A stretch of DNA of 64,000 nt. It comes from Posidoniimonas polymericola. GTDB lineage: Bacteria > Planctomycetota > Planctomycetia > Pirellulales > Lacipirellulaceae. The position numbers and the translations under genes are program-made. Of this stretch, positions 25,583 to 34,256 are shown in pieces. Location of the stretch: positions 62,001 through 126,000 of the forward strand of contig NZ_SJPO01000009.1 in the NCBI RefSeq assembly GCF_007859935.1. The letters are read 5' to 3'. Position 1 is the first letter of the stretch. Each line of letters begins with the position of its first letter. Under the pieces are notes generated by a model. That model saw only the letters and a program-made list of their open reading frames with translations, made no database searches and was not told where the DNA came from.

Positions 25583-27028
25583 CTAACGCCGAAGGCGACG
25601 CAACCTGGCCCGCGCGGCTCCGATGACCCGCTGATAGAACGGCTTGCGATAGAGCGCGCGATAGCGCGCCTCGATCGGCCGGAACCAATCGAGGAAGCCC
25701 CCGAAGCTTCCCGCCTGCTTCGCGGCCCGGAAGGCTTCGCGTCCCTCGACTAGAATCTGCGAACGCAGTTCGAAGATTGCCCGCTGGCGGCGGTCAATCC
25801 CGCGGCATGACGGCGTCACCCTCTTCGCCGGCGACCACTGGCCGCGTCTCGCACGCAGCCACAGACGGTAGGCGAGTCCGAGACGCCGGTGACGGAAGCC
25901 CCCCGCCTGCGACCTAGCCACTTCGCCGGGCGCGAGCGGCGACAGCTCGAGCCGGCCCTCGCGGATGCCCTGCTCGACAATCTCGCCGACGCGTGCGTTA
26001 CGCACCACCACAACGTTGGTTCCTCGCGAGTCGTTCTCGAAGCCCGGCAGCCACGCGTCTCCAATCGAGATGTCGGCCGTCTCGCCGACGACGTCGTCAC
26101 ACATGTCGCACGCGGCGTACTTGAACAGCCCGATGCCCCAGTCCTTGGTAACGAGGCCTTCCATCGGCCGCACGATCTCATCGCCGCTGGAGGTGGTGAC
26201 CCGGACCCCATACTGGCTGGCCTTGCGGCCCTCCAGCTTGTGCCGGAAGTCGATGCCCGCCAGTTCTCCGGGGTCGACTCCCATCTCCCAAGCGATCGCT
26301 TCCGCAAAGGCCGCGCTCTTTAAATGCCCGCAGACGATGGAAACGCAGAACGCGATGCGGTCGGAGAAGTCTTCCCTGGCCAACGCCAGCCGGCGTACCG
26401 CCTTGATAAAACAGGGGATGCCGACCACGGCGTAACGCCCGGGCGTTCGGATCACCTCGGCCAGCACTTCGGACATCTCGATGGGGTAGTAGCGGGACTT
26501 GGCCCCATCTCGCACCTCGGCCGGCGTGCGTGAAATAGCGTAAGAGAATCTTCGGGCGCCGTCACCCTGCTGGGTCTCTTTCACGTGGACAACGCCGTCG
26601 ACCTCACCGGCCGCGAGTAGTTGGGCCACGATCCAGCTTCCCATGCCTCCGGAACTGCCGCGCTCGCGAAAATCGCTCTCGGATACCGCTCCGGCGTAGC
26701 ACGCGAGGTGGTAGCCTATCTGGTCGTCCCGGCCGACGCCGGGGGACGCGTACAGGCGTTCTGCGATTGCGTCCTCATCCGGCCCCTCGCCTGAAAACGG
26801 GCACACGCCGGCGAAGTCGGCGTCGTGTTCGGAGGCCTCAGCATCGTCCGTCGCTTGCAACTCACCATAGGGATTCAGCTCTATCTGGTGCAGCGTTGGC
26901 GAAACCACCGCGCAGGCTCCGCAGCCGATGCAGCAACCGTTCGAGACAACTAGCTGTCGCGTTATCCCCGAAGCAGGCGGGGTGGCCCTGCCGCCTGAAG
27001 GAACTCGTGTTGGCTGCTGTTGGTCCAT
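25583..27028 (-). CDS. Coenzyme F420 hydrogenase/dehydrogenase beta-subunit-like iron-sulfur protein
   Basis: A 481-aa protein of the FrhB/FdhB-like family often found in exopolysaccharide clusters. The N terminus has a ferredoxin-type motif NGCCIGCGACAVVSP (CxxCxxC), followed by a later Cys in GVCPFSGEG. Central motifs are RERGSSGGMGSWIVAQLL, VVGIPCFIKAVRRLAL, CVSIVCGHLKSAAFAEA and KYAACDMCDDVVGETADISIGDAW, which supply the remaining Fe-S and flavin ligands of the family. The role in polysaccharide synthesis is not settled; it probably performs a redox step on a sugar or pyruvyl group. It lies between the flippase and pyruvyl-transferase genes on the same strand. Confidence 0.87.
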   Translation of the reverse strand: MDQQQPTRVPSGGRATPPASGITRQLVVSNGCCIGCGACAVVSPTLHQIELNPYGELQATDDAEASEHDADFAGVCPFSGEGPDEDAIAERLYASPGVGRDDQIGYHLACYAGAVSESDFRERGSSGGMGSWIVAQLLAAGEVDGVVHVKETQQGDGARRFSYAISRTPAEVRDGAKSRYYPIEMSEVLAEVIRTPGRYAVVGIPCFIKAVRRLALAREDFSDRIAFCVSIVCGHLKSAAFAEAIAWEMGVDPGELAGIDFRHKLEGRKASQYGVRVTTSSGDEIVRPMEGLVTKDWGIGLFKYAACDMCDDVVGETADISIGDAWLPGFENDSRGTNVVVVRNARVGEIVEQGIREGRLELSPLAPGEVARSQAGGFRHRRLGLAYRLWLRARRGQWSPAKRVTPSCRGIDRRQRAIFELRSQILVEGREAFRAAKQAGSFGGFLDWFRPIEARYRALYRKPFYQRVIGAARARLRRLRR

Positions 27029-27075
27029 GATGCTGACCTAGACCTGCGTTGCTTCCGACTGAAGAAGCGACCCGG

Positions 27076-28698
27076 CTAGCGACTCCCTCCGGTCCACGCC
27101 CCACACCGGACCCTGGCTTGGGCCAGGCGGAGACTAGTCGCCAGTTCAGACGCCGCGGCGCGTCCGACCTTGGTGCTGAGCACCGCAACGGCCCACGCCA
27201 GAGCAGCGCACAACAGCGAGACCAGCAGCAGTCGCATTGGGGTCGCGTTCGGGAGGGCGAGCCTAACCGCAACGGTGGTCACGGCAACGGCGAGAGGGGC
27301 TGGAGCCACTCTCCACATGAGTCCCAGGAAATCCCGAACTCGGACCTGCCCCGTTCTGCCTACCGACCAGAACGCCAACGGGATGCACGCCACGTTGAAA
27401 ACGAGTGCGTACGCCTTAGCCACTCCAATCGCTCCGAACGGTGCGCCGGCGACAAACGATCCAGCGACGAGGAGCGAGTGGATGCAACCCCAGCGGAGCA
27501 TCTCACGATCCCTCCCCTGGCTCACGAATAGCCACCCCACCGACGCCGAGAGCGTCTGCCAAATCGCCGCCACCGACAACCACTGAAGGATCGGCCCCGA
27601 CTCGGCAAAGTCTTCGCTGAGGTAGACCACAGCAATCCACGGCGCCGCAACGGCCGCGTACGCCATCATCGGGCAGGCGATTAACAAGATCCTTTCCATT
27701 GTCCACGTGTATGCCCGCCGGTACTTCTCTGGTTCGCCGGCCAAGCGACTTAACGCAGGAACGACGACGCCGGTTAGCGGGCTGTTGATCTGCTGGAGTG
27801 GGATCATCATCAATCGATATGCGCGGTCGTAGTAGCCGAGCGCCGCGCCGCCCCACCACCAGCCGATAAGCAGGTTGTCGAGGTTCCTGGCAAAGTAGTT
27901 CACAAAATTGAAGCCCGTCAGATTAGCGCCGAAGGTTACGAGGCTCCTCGTGCCCTTCTCACGAGCAGGCCACCCTGGACGCCAACTGCAATACCCCCAC
28001 AGCATCGCTACTCGAACCGCGGCAGTCACCAATGGGATCAGGACCAACGCCCAGTAGTCGATGCTGGCGCCGCGAAATCGCAACGCCCAGCCAACGGCCG
28101 CAACCTGAGCCACTGCCATCGACGCGACATTAGCGATTGCAAGCTCTTTGAACTGCATTGCGCGGCGGAGCAGAGCCTGATGCTGGACGGCCAACCCAGA
28201 CAGCAGGTAAGACAACGCGAGCGCACAGGTAATCGCAGTCAGTCTTGGCTCGCCGTAGAACCACGCGATCGCCGGGGAGAAGGCCGCTGCCAATGCGGCG
28301 ATCGCAAGCCCAAGCCCCGACGAGATCCAAAACAGGTTTGTGACCTGACGGTGAGATATCTGCTCGCGTTGTACGGTCGCCATCGACATTCCTGCGTCGA
28401 CGAACATCGCGGCGAAGTTGGTGAAGAAGGCGACCATCGCCAGCAAGCCAAAAGCCGTCGGATCGAGCAGGCGGGTAAGAACCGGGACCGCGGCGAGGCC
28501 AATCGCAATCCGGATTACCTGCCCCACGCCCGAGACCACCCCCCCGCGCACGGTTTTGCCCTTGAGATCCTCGCGGATCGAGTCGCTGCAGAAGTAGTCG
28601 ACTTTCGAGGGCACGCGGGGTGGCTGCAGATAGGGCGGGACGCGGGACCAGGGATAAGAACTCCATGCTACACCAGCCCCCAAAGGTCGACGAGGCAT
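27076..28698 (-). CDS. Lipopolysaccharide/exopolysaccharide flippase (Wzx/WzxC-like)
   Basis: A 540-aa (or shorter) polytopic protein of the MOP flippase superfamily, expected to flip lipid-linked oligosaccharide across the inner membrane. Family wording is clear: TVRGGVVSGVGQVIRIAIGL, PVLTRLLDPTAFGLLAMVAF, DAGMSMATVQREQISHRQVT, YFARNLDNLLIGWWWGGAAL and GYYDRAYRLMMIPLQQINSP. The start is uncertain: ATG 28698 gives a long non-conserved leader, whereas GTG 28614 begins ~15-20 residues before the first conserved segment, as in relatives. Neither has a Shine-Dalgarno. It is the first gene of the cluster running down to 22179. Confidence 0.88.
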   Translation of the reverse strand: MPRRPLGAGVAWSSYPWSRVPPYLQPPRVPSKVDYFCSDSIREDLKGKTVRGGVVSGVGQVIRIAIGLAAVPVLTRLLDPTAFGLLAMVAFFTNFAAMFVDAGMSMATVQREQISHRQVTNLFWISSGLGLAIAALAAAFSPAIAWFYGEPRLTAITCALALSYLLSGLAVQHQALLRRAMQFKELAIANVASMAVAQVAAVGWALRFRGASIDYWALVLIPLVTAAVRVAMLWGYCSWRPGWPAREKGTRSLVTFGANLTGFNFVNYFARNLDNLLIGWWWGGAALGYYDRAYRLMMIPLQQINSPLTGVVVPALSRLAGEPEKYRRAYTWTMERILLIACPMMAYAAVAAPWIAVVYLSEDFAESGPILQWLSVAAIWQTLSASVGWLFVSQGRDREMLRWGCIHSLLVAGSFVAGAPFGAIGVAKAYALVFNVACIPLAFWSVGRTGQVRVRDFLGLMWRVAPAPLAVAVTTVAVRLALPNATPMRLLLVSLLCAALAWAVAVLSTKVGRAAASELATSLRLAQARVRCGAWTGGSR

Positions 28699-28895
28699 TC
28701 GGCCCGCGGCGGGTCACGGCGGGGGCAGAAACCTAGCCGGACGCGAGGGGTGTGACGGCTGTGCCGGAAGGGTCGGGCGATTCCGCGAATCGCCCGGTTT
28801 TGGGCTGAAATGGGCCGCCGGATGAGGATAATCAAGGGATCGCTGGCAGTCCGCACGGCCGGCTGATGGCAGATCGAGCGGCAGCAGCCGCGGGT

Positions 28896-29059
28896 ACTTT
28901 TGTCCGTCGGAGCGGGCAGAATCGGACAAAAGCCACCGGTTGCCCGTCGATGGCGATCCTCTTAAACAACGACCGGCAATGGAGTTAGGGCGATTCAACG
29001 CCCGTGATCGGGCCCGACTTTTGTCCCTAGGAATCGATGCGCCAGGAGGGGACAAAACT
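28896..29059. repeat. Dispersed ~162-bp hairpin-bounded element, copy 2
   Basis: Two hairpins lie ~84 bases apart. Hairpin A: CTTTTGTCC (28897-28905) / GGACAAAAG (28924-28932), loop 18. Hairpin B: TTTTGTCCC (29019-29027) / GGGACAAAA (29049-29057), loop 21. Total length 164 bp. The inner arms (28924-28932 and 29018-29026) also pair over 103 bp. It lies between the flippase start and the 3' end of the PilZ gene. The rest of the 28699-29070 gap shows no gene. Confidence 0.75.
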
Positions 29060-29070
29060 CGGCCAAGCGG

Positions 29071-29472
29071 CTAGCCGCGGACCTCGAGTACCCGCCCGGC
29101 GGACTCGTACCAGCCGAGCTTGCTGAACAGTGTGCGGTTGAGCTGGATGTCGAGCTCGAAGCAGCCAATCTGCGGGTCCTCGATGGCGACCCGCACGTAG
29201 CGGAACGGGAGGGGCTGCTCGTGGTAGAAGCAGAAGCCACGCTCGCTGAGGTCCTTGCCGACCACTGTTTGCGGGGGGCCGGCGGGGGTGCCCGGGCGGC
29301 CCCGGCCGAGGTCCTCGAGCGGGGTCATCCGCAGCAAGTAGGGGGCGGCCACCCGCGGTTGCCGGCGGCGGTCGCAGTTGGGCGTCAGCGCGCGGACCAG
29401 GCGTTCCCGAGCCGATGGCTGGGCGGGCGCAAAGTGCGCGGAATCAGGGACAACAGCGTCGGTGGTTAGCAT
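29071..29472 (-). CDS. PilZ-domain-like protein (possible c-di-GMP receptor)
   Basis: A 133-aa protein. ATG 29472 (MLTTDAVVPDS) is preferred over the longer frame to 29589, which adds Cys/Arg-rich junk-like residues. The c-di-GMP-binding signature of PilZ is present in two parts: RRRQPRVAAPYLLRM (RxxxR, ~residue 35) and GKDLSERGFCFYHE ([DN]xSxxG, ~75). A beta-rich C terminus follows (YVRVAIEDPQIGCFELDIQL). No partner domain is attached. Ligand binding is predicted from motifs only. Confidence 0.72.
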   Translation of the reverse strand: MLTTDAVVPDSAHFAPAQPSARERLVRALTPNCDRRRQPRVAAPYLLRMTPLEDLGRGRPGTPAGPPQTVVGKDLSERGFCFYHEQPLPFRYVRVAIEDPQIGCFELDIQLNRTLFSKLGWYESAGRVLEVRG

Positions 29473-29769
29473 CGCGTGCCTGGGGCTCGAAGGAACCGTC
29501 GTACGTACGCGGCGGCCAGCGCAACAGAAGAGGGCGTGCGGGCCGCGAGAACAGAAGTTTGCCGATAGGCGAGCTGCGTGAGACGACACGCACCGCCGAT
29601 GCTCAAGCCTAGCCCGCAGCGGGGCATTGGCAAATGCGGCGCATCCGAATACGGGTTTACCACGCCGGTCGAAGCCGCGTATCCCGCAGCGGCCGCAAAA
29701 CCCGAACCAGCGGCGCGCACTTACCGGCAGAAGCGACCGTTCAAGAGACTCGATCGGCCTGAAAATCGG

Positions 29770-30177
29770 CTAGGAAAGCAGCCACCAAGCGAGCACGGGC
29801 ATGGTGAGGGTGCCGACCAGGATGCCGCCGACGTAGATCATGTCCGATCGCCGCGCGGTGCGGTCGTAGGTGATCTCGACGTGACGGCGCTGGGTGGCGA
29901 GGCGGACGCTGGGCGCCGTGGCGGTGCGGGCGGCGTGACCTGAAATCTGATTCATGAGCACCCCCGGCGGGGTGGCGTCGCCCCAGTAGCCCGGCAGGTC
30001 GCGGGCTTCCGACGGGGGGATCGCCTCTTGAAACAGGTGCTCGGCCGGCCGCAATGCCTCGGCAATCCGCCAGCAGTCCAGACACCCATCCAGGTGCCCC
30101 TGCACTTCGGCGTCCTCTGGCGCGCCCGATGGGAACGGGCCGCGGGTCAATACATTGAAGACTTGATCACAATTCAT
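29770..30177 (-). CDS. Membrane anti-sigma-factor-like protein (zinc-finger type)
   Basis: A 135-aa protein. The N terminus is MNCDQVFNVLTRGPFPSG, then EVQGHLDGCLDCWRIAEAL, which gives the HxxxCxxC zinc motif of ZAS/zf-HC2 anti-sigma domains (His29, Cys33 and Cys36 region). A ~60-residue linker leads to one C-terminal transmembrane helix (MIYVGGILVGTLTMPVLAWW). This architecture fits a membrane anti-sigma factor, but no sigma gene is adjacent. ATG 30177 is used; no strong SD is visible. Confidence 0.72.
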   Translation of the reverse strand: MNCDQVFNVLTRGPFPSGAPEDAEVQGHLDGCLDCWRIAEALRPAEHLFQEAIPPSEARDLPGYWGDATPPGVLMNQISGHAARTATAPSVRLATQRRHVEITYDRTARRSDMIYVGGILVGTLTMPVLAWWLLS

Positions 30178-30291
30178 GAGAAGGCTCCCCGGCGTCCGTT
30201 GCGTGGCCGAGTCGAGTGAGAAAAGAAAAGCCTCCCGCCTAACCTTTGAATCTACTGGAAAGCGGCGCGCCCCCGCTAGGGCGATTTGCGC

Positions 30292-30774
30292 CTATTCTGC
30301 AAGTTCAGAAATCGCGTCTAGCACCTGCTGATCGTGGCCGTCTACCTTCACCCGCTTCCACACCTTGGCCACCTTGCCAGCTGGGTCAATCAGGAAGGTG
30401 CTTCGCTGAATCCCCAGCGACTTCTTCCCGTACATGTTCTTCTCCCGCCAGGCGCCGTACTTCTCGGCAATCTTGTGGTCGGCATCGACCAGCAGCGGGA
30501 AGTTCAACTCGTATTTTTCCCGAAATTTCTCGTGGCTAGCGGCATCATCGGGGCTCACGCCGAGCACCACCGCCCCGAGCTTCTTGAGCCTGGCCGACTG
30601 GTCACGGAACGCGCACGCCTCGAGGGTGCAGCCTGGCGTGTCGTCTTTTGGGTAAAAATAGAGCACGACGGGCTGCCCCTTTAGTTCCGAGAGGCGAACC
30701 TTTTCGCCCGAGTCGCTGGTCAGGGTGAATGCCGGCGCTTTGTCGCCAGCCTCGACCCACGGGGTGTCGCTCAT
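30292..30774 (-). CDS. bcp: Thioredoxin-dependent thiol peroxidase (Bcp/PrxQ family)
   Basis: A 160-aa peroxiredoxin that reduces H2O2 and organic hydroperoxides. ATG 30774 (MSDTPWVEAGDKAPAFTL) gives the family N terminus. The peroxidatic site is KDDTPGCTLEACAFRD (TPxCT), with the resolving Cys five residues later, as in PrxQ. Other family features are GVSPDDAASHEKFREKYELN and RSTFLIDPAGKV. It is divergent from rsfS across ~240 bases. Confidence 0.95.
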   Translation of the reverse strand: MSDTPWVEAGDKAPAFTLTSDSGEKVRLSELKGQPVVLYFYPKDDTPGCTLEACAFRDQSARLKKLGAVVLGVSPDDAASHEKFREKYELNFPLLVDADHKIAEKYGAWREKNMYGKKSLGIQRSTFLIDPAGKVAKVWKRVKVDGHDQQVLDAISELAE

Positions 30775-31000
30775 CGGTTTGCCTCTCGGTTGAACTTCGG
30801 GATTCGGAGCCACCCGGCGGGACGCCAGCACGGCCGGGCTGCACCGATTCTAGCGGCCCGGCCGCTATCGGCGAGGCGCCCGCCGCGTCCCCCGAATGCG
30901 GGGGCCTTGCCGCGTGGCCCCGGGGCGGCTCGCTGGACCGCGGAGCAAGGGGTAAACTGGAGGGTTCGTAACGAGAACCGCACCTCGACCTGACCCGACT

Positions 31001-31014
31001 GGAGTCCTCCCATT
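31001..31014 (+). promoter_or_regulatory. Shine-Dalgarno plus AUU start of rsfS
   Basis: GGAG at 31001-31004 lies 7 bases before ATT 31012-31014. There is no ATG, GTG or TTG in frame between the upstream stop (30991-30993) and GTG 31111, and GTG 31111 would remove the conserved N-terminal helix of RsfS. Confidence 0.6.
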
Positions 31015-31470
31015 TCCGATCACAACGCCCTCGAAGAGTCGCAGAAGCGGAGCCGCGAGCTCGCCCTGGCGGCGGCCCAAACCGCGCACGACAACCGCGG
31101 GACCGAAATCGTGCTGCTCGACATGCGCGAGCTGACCCCGGTGTTCGACTACTTCCTCCTCGCCACCGGCTCCAGCCGCCGGCAGCTGCACGCCATCAGC
31201 GAGGAGATCGACCACATTCTCGAAGGGAAGCTGGGCGACTCCCGGATGGGCATCGAGGGTTACCGCGAGAGCCGCTGGATCCTGCTCGACTACGGCAACG
31301 TGGTGATTCACCTGTTCGACGAGGAGGTGCGTGGCTTCTACGCGCTCGAGGAGCTGTGGTCCGGCGCCACGCGCGTGCCGCTGCCGTGGGACGAAGAGGA
31401 GCGTGATGAAGATCGCGATGAGGCCCCGGCTGCTGATTCCACGGACGACGCTTCCGACGGCGACGCGTAG
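31012..31470 (+). CDS. rsfS: Ribosomal silencing factor RsfS (Iojap/YbeB)
   Basis: A 152-aa protein if started at ATT 31012 (reading ISDHNALEESQKRSRELALA). RsfS binds ribosomal protein uL14 and blocks subunit joining when nutrients are limiting. The family core is intact: AQTAHDNRGTEIVLLDMREL, FDYFLLATGSSRRQLHAISE and YRESRWILLDYGNVVIHLFD, then RGFYALEELWSGA. Relatives begin ~20 residues before the IVLLD strand, so the apparent GTG start at 31111 is too late, and the only suitable codon with an SD is AUU. The C terminus has an acidic Asp/Glu/Ala tail. argS follows 80 bases later. Confidence 0.9.
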   Translation: MSDHNALEESQKRSRELALAAAQTAHDNRGTEIVLLDMRELTPVFDYFLLATGSSRRQLHAISEEIDHILEGKLGDSRMGIEGYRESRWILLDYGNVVIHLFDEEVRGFYALEELWSGATRVPLPWDEEERDEDRDEAPAADSTDDASDGDA

Positions 31471-31550
31471 CAGGGGTTACCGATCGCGGCGGAGCCGCGA
31501 CGCATCATGTGGCACGTTACTGCCAAACGCAAACAGCAACCGCCGACGCT

Positions 31551-33512
31551 ATGAACCTGCTCCGCGAAATCCGCGCCCGTTTTGCCTCTGCCCTGTCGCC
31601 GCTGGGCGTCGAGGTCCAGCCGCTCCTCGAGCTGATCCTGCCGAGCAAGGACGCCGCCTTCGGCGACTACCAGGCGAACTGCGCGATGCCGCTCGGCAAG
31701 CGGCTTGGGCGGAAGCCCCGCGAGGTCGCCGAGGAAATCATCGCCAAGCTCGAGGTCGCCGACCTGTGCGAGCCCCCCGAGGTCGCCGGCCCCGGCTTCA
31801 TCAACCTGCGGGTGCGGGACGACTACCTGCTCGAGCAGCTCCACACCGCCAGCGGTGACCTTGAGCGGCTGGGCGTGGAGTCGGCCGAGTCGCCGCGCAC
31901 GGTCGTGCTCGACTTCTCGTCGCCCAACGTGGCGAAGCCGATGCACGTCGGGCATATCCGCTCGACCGTCATCGGCGACGCGCTCTGCCGGGTGCTGCGG
32001 TTCCTCGGCGAGCAGGTGATCAGCGACAACCACATCGGCGACTGGGGCGCCCAGTTCGGGATGATCATCTACGGCTACAAGCACTTCGTCGACGAGGCCG
32101 CGCTCGCCGAGGCGACCGTGCCCGAGCTGACCCGGCTCTACAAGCTGGTCAACCAGCTGATCGAGCACCACGACGCCAAGCTCCGCGGCATCCCCGAGCT
32201 CGAGGCCAAGATCGAAGACCGCGCGGACGCGCTGGCCGAGCTCGAGTCGGCCGAGCCGACTGGCGACAAGAAGGCCGACAAGCAGGCGGCCAAGAAGCTG
32301 AAGGCGGCCCAGACGCAGCTCGCCGGGTTGCGCAGCGAGCTGACGTCGCTGACGCAGAAGGTCGCCGAGGTAGAGGCCGACCCGCGGCTCTCGCAGCTCG
32401 CCGCGGCCCACCCGAACATCGGGACCGACGCCATCGGCGAGACCGCCAAGCTGCACGCCGGCAACGCCGAGAACCAGGCCCTGTGGGAACGCTTCCTGCC
32501 GGCCTGCCTGGCGGAGATCAACGCCACCTACGACCGGCTCGGCGTGACGTTCGACCATACGCTTGGCGAGAGCTTCTACCAGCCGCTCCTGGCGGGCGTG
32601 GTCGAGGACCTCACGGAGAAGGGCCTGGCTACCGAGTCCGACGGAGCCATGTGCGTCTTCACCGAGGGCCACGCCGCACCGTTTATTGTCCGCAAGAAGG
32701 ACGGGGCGTTCCTCTACGCGACCACCGACCTGGCGACCATCAAGTACCGCATGCAGGAGTGGAAGCCCGACGCGCTCTTGTACGTGGTCGACCACCGGCA
32801 GGGGCAGCACTTCGACCAGCTGTTCGCCACCGCCCGGCTGTGGGGCTACGAGGACCTGGAGCTGCAGCACGTCGCCTTCGGCACGGTGATGGGCGAGGAC
32901 GGCCGGCCCTACAAGACGCGTTCTGGCGCCTCGGTCGGGTTGATGGGCCTGCTCGACGAGGCGGTCGACCGCGCCCGGGCGATCGCCGACAAGAGCGAGG
33001 TGCTCGCCTCGGACGACGAGCGTCAGGAAGTCGCCGAGCGGATCGGCATCGGCGCCATCAAGTACGCCGACCTATCGCACAACCGCACCAGCGACTACGT
33101 GTTCAGCTACGACAAGATGCTCGCCATGAACGGCAACACGGCCGCCTACATGCAGTACAGCTGCGCCCGCGTGCGGGGCATCTTCGCCAAGGGCGACGTC
33201 GACGTCGAGGAGCTGCGGGCTTCGGGTGCGAAGATCGTGTTCAGCGAGCCGGCCGAGCGGGCGCTCGGCATCGCGCTGCTGCGTTTCTCCGAGGCCCTCG
33301 AGCGCGTCGCGTCCGACTACCGTCCCAACCACCTGACCGCGTACCTGTTTGAGCTGGCGAGCCGCTACTCCGAGTTCTTCGTCAACTGCCCGGTGCTCAA
33401 GGCCGAGACCGAAGAGCTCAAGCAGAGCCGCCTGCTGCTGTGCGACCTGGTGGCCCGGACGATCGAGTGCGGCCTCGGCCTGCTGGGCATCCGCACCGTC
33501 GAACGTATGTAG
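31551..33512 (+). CDS. argS: Arginyl-tRNA synthetase with a coiled-coil insertion
   Basis: A 653-aa class I synthetase that charges tRNA-Arg. ATG 31551 (MNLLREIRARFASALSPLG) gives the normal N terminus. Motifs: N-terminal tRNA D-loop recognition domain with AFGDYQANCAMPLGK; HIGH signature as KPMHVGHIRSTVIGDAL; SDNHIGDWGAQFGMII; and the KMSKS equivalent degenerate, as in many ArgRS (GRPYKTRSGASVGL). The C terminus is the DALR anticodon domain. Residues ~205-290 form an unusual Lys/Ala/Glu-rich coiled-coil insertion (AELESAEPTGDKKADKQAAK). Most bacterial ArgRS are ~560-590 residues, so the insertion accounts for the extra length. Confidence 0.96.
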   Translation: MNLLREIRARFASALSPLGVEVQPLLELILPSKDAAFGDYQANCAMPLGKRLGRKPREVAEEIIAKLEVADLCEPPEVAGPGFINLRVRDDYLLEQLHTASGDLERLGVESAESPRTVVLDFSSPNVAKPMHVGHIRSTVIGDALCRVLRFLGEQVISDNHIGDWGAQFGMIIYGYKHFVDEAALAEATVPELTRLYKLVNQLIEHHDAKLRGIPELEAKIEDRADALAELESAEPTGDKKADKQAAKKLKAAQTQLAGLRSELTSLTQKVAEVEADPRLSQLAAAHPNIGTDAIGETAKLHAGNAENQALWERFLPACLAEINATYDRLGVTFDHTLGESFYQPLLAGVVEDLTEKGLATESDGAMCVFTEGHAAPFIVRKKDGAFLYATTDLATIKYRMQEWKPDALLYVVDHRQGQHFDQLFATARLWGYEDLELQHVAFGTVMGEDGRPYKTRSGASVGLMGLLDEAVDRARAIADKSEVLASDDERQEVAERIGIGAIKYADLSHNRTSDYVFSYDKMLAMNGNTAAYMQYSCARVRGIFAKGDVDVEELRASGAKIVFSEPAERALGIALLRFSEALERVASDYRPNHLTAYLFELASRYSEFFVNCPVLKAETEELKQSRLLLCDLVARTIECGLGLLGIRTVERM

Positions 33513-33531
33513 GAGAGCGACGGCCGCCGGG

Positions 33532-34149
33532 TTAGTGCGGCGGCTGCCCCGTGGCAATGTCCCGGACGTCCTGCATCTGGAAGCCGTACTGCCGCCGCAG
33601 CCGGCCGAGCTGCTCGTCAGGGCCGACCGAGTCCGCCAGCCCGAGCCGCCTTTTCAGCTCGGTAAGCTGTACGCCGGTCAGCTGCGCGACGTCGGCCAGC
33701 GTCATGCTGCCCCGGATGCCGGCGTCGTCGTGCTCGGCGGGGGGAGCCTCCGCTGCCGGGGCGGCGGCGTACTGGTCGTGCTCTGCGGGGCCGCCTGGCG
33801 AGCGTTCCACCGGCGCCAGCAGCGGCAGTGCCGCCGCGACGACGATCACTGCGCACGCGATCGCGCCGGCCAGCTTGCGCTCGGCCGGGTAGCGGGAGCG
33901 GGCGCCCTTCACCGTGCAGACGATCCACTTCCAGTGCAGCGCCAGGTGCACCAGCAGCGTGGCGCCGAACGCCGCGGCGATCCAGAAATGCACGCCCCCC
34001 CAGCCGTGCCGATCCAGACCCCACACGGTCGCCATCCGGCCGGAGCCGGGCGGCAACACGTACCGCACTAGCAGCCCGGTGCTGGCGAGGAAGGCGACCT
34101 CGACAAATGCCGCCAAGTCGATCAGGAAGTTAACATTCGTGCGTTTCAT
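33532..34149 (-). CDS. Cytochrome-b-like (DUF4405-type) membrane protein
   Basis: A 205-aa protein. ATG 34149 is well supported: AGGGAGG lies just upstream and MKRTNVNFLIDLAAFVEVAF starts a transmembrane helix. Upstream residues in the long frame are a shadow of the neighbouring PIN/TRAM gene. Helices: LIDLAAFVEVAFLASTGLLV, then VHFWIAAAFGATLLVHLALHWKW, with His pairs (HGWGGVHFW and VHLALHW) suited to heme b ligation as in DUF4405/cytochrome b561-like proteins, and a third helix (AIACAVIVVAAALPLL). A soluble C-terminal ~60 residues (MTLADVAQLTGVQLTELKRR) look like a small helical regulatory domain. It converges with argS. Confidence 0.72.
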   Translation of the reverse strand: MKRTNVNFLIDLAAFVEVAFLASTGLLVRYVLPPGSGRMATVWGLDRHGWGGVHFWIAAAFGATLLVHLALHWKWIVCTVKGARSRYPAERKLAGAIACAVIVVAAALPLLAPVERSPGGPAEHDQYAAAPAAEAPPAEHDDAGIRGSMTLADVAQLTGVQLTELKRRLGLADSVGPDEQLGRLRRQYGFQMQDVRDIATGQPPH

Positions 34150-34256
34150 CTGCGGCCTCCCTCTGAAAATAGTCCAGAAGGAACCACCCCCGAGGGGCCG
34201 CGCGGGTGTCGCGACAAACGGTCGCGGAGGGGCCGCTTTGCACAAGTCGGCAGGCG

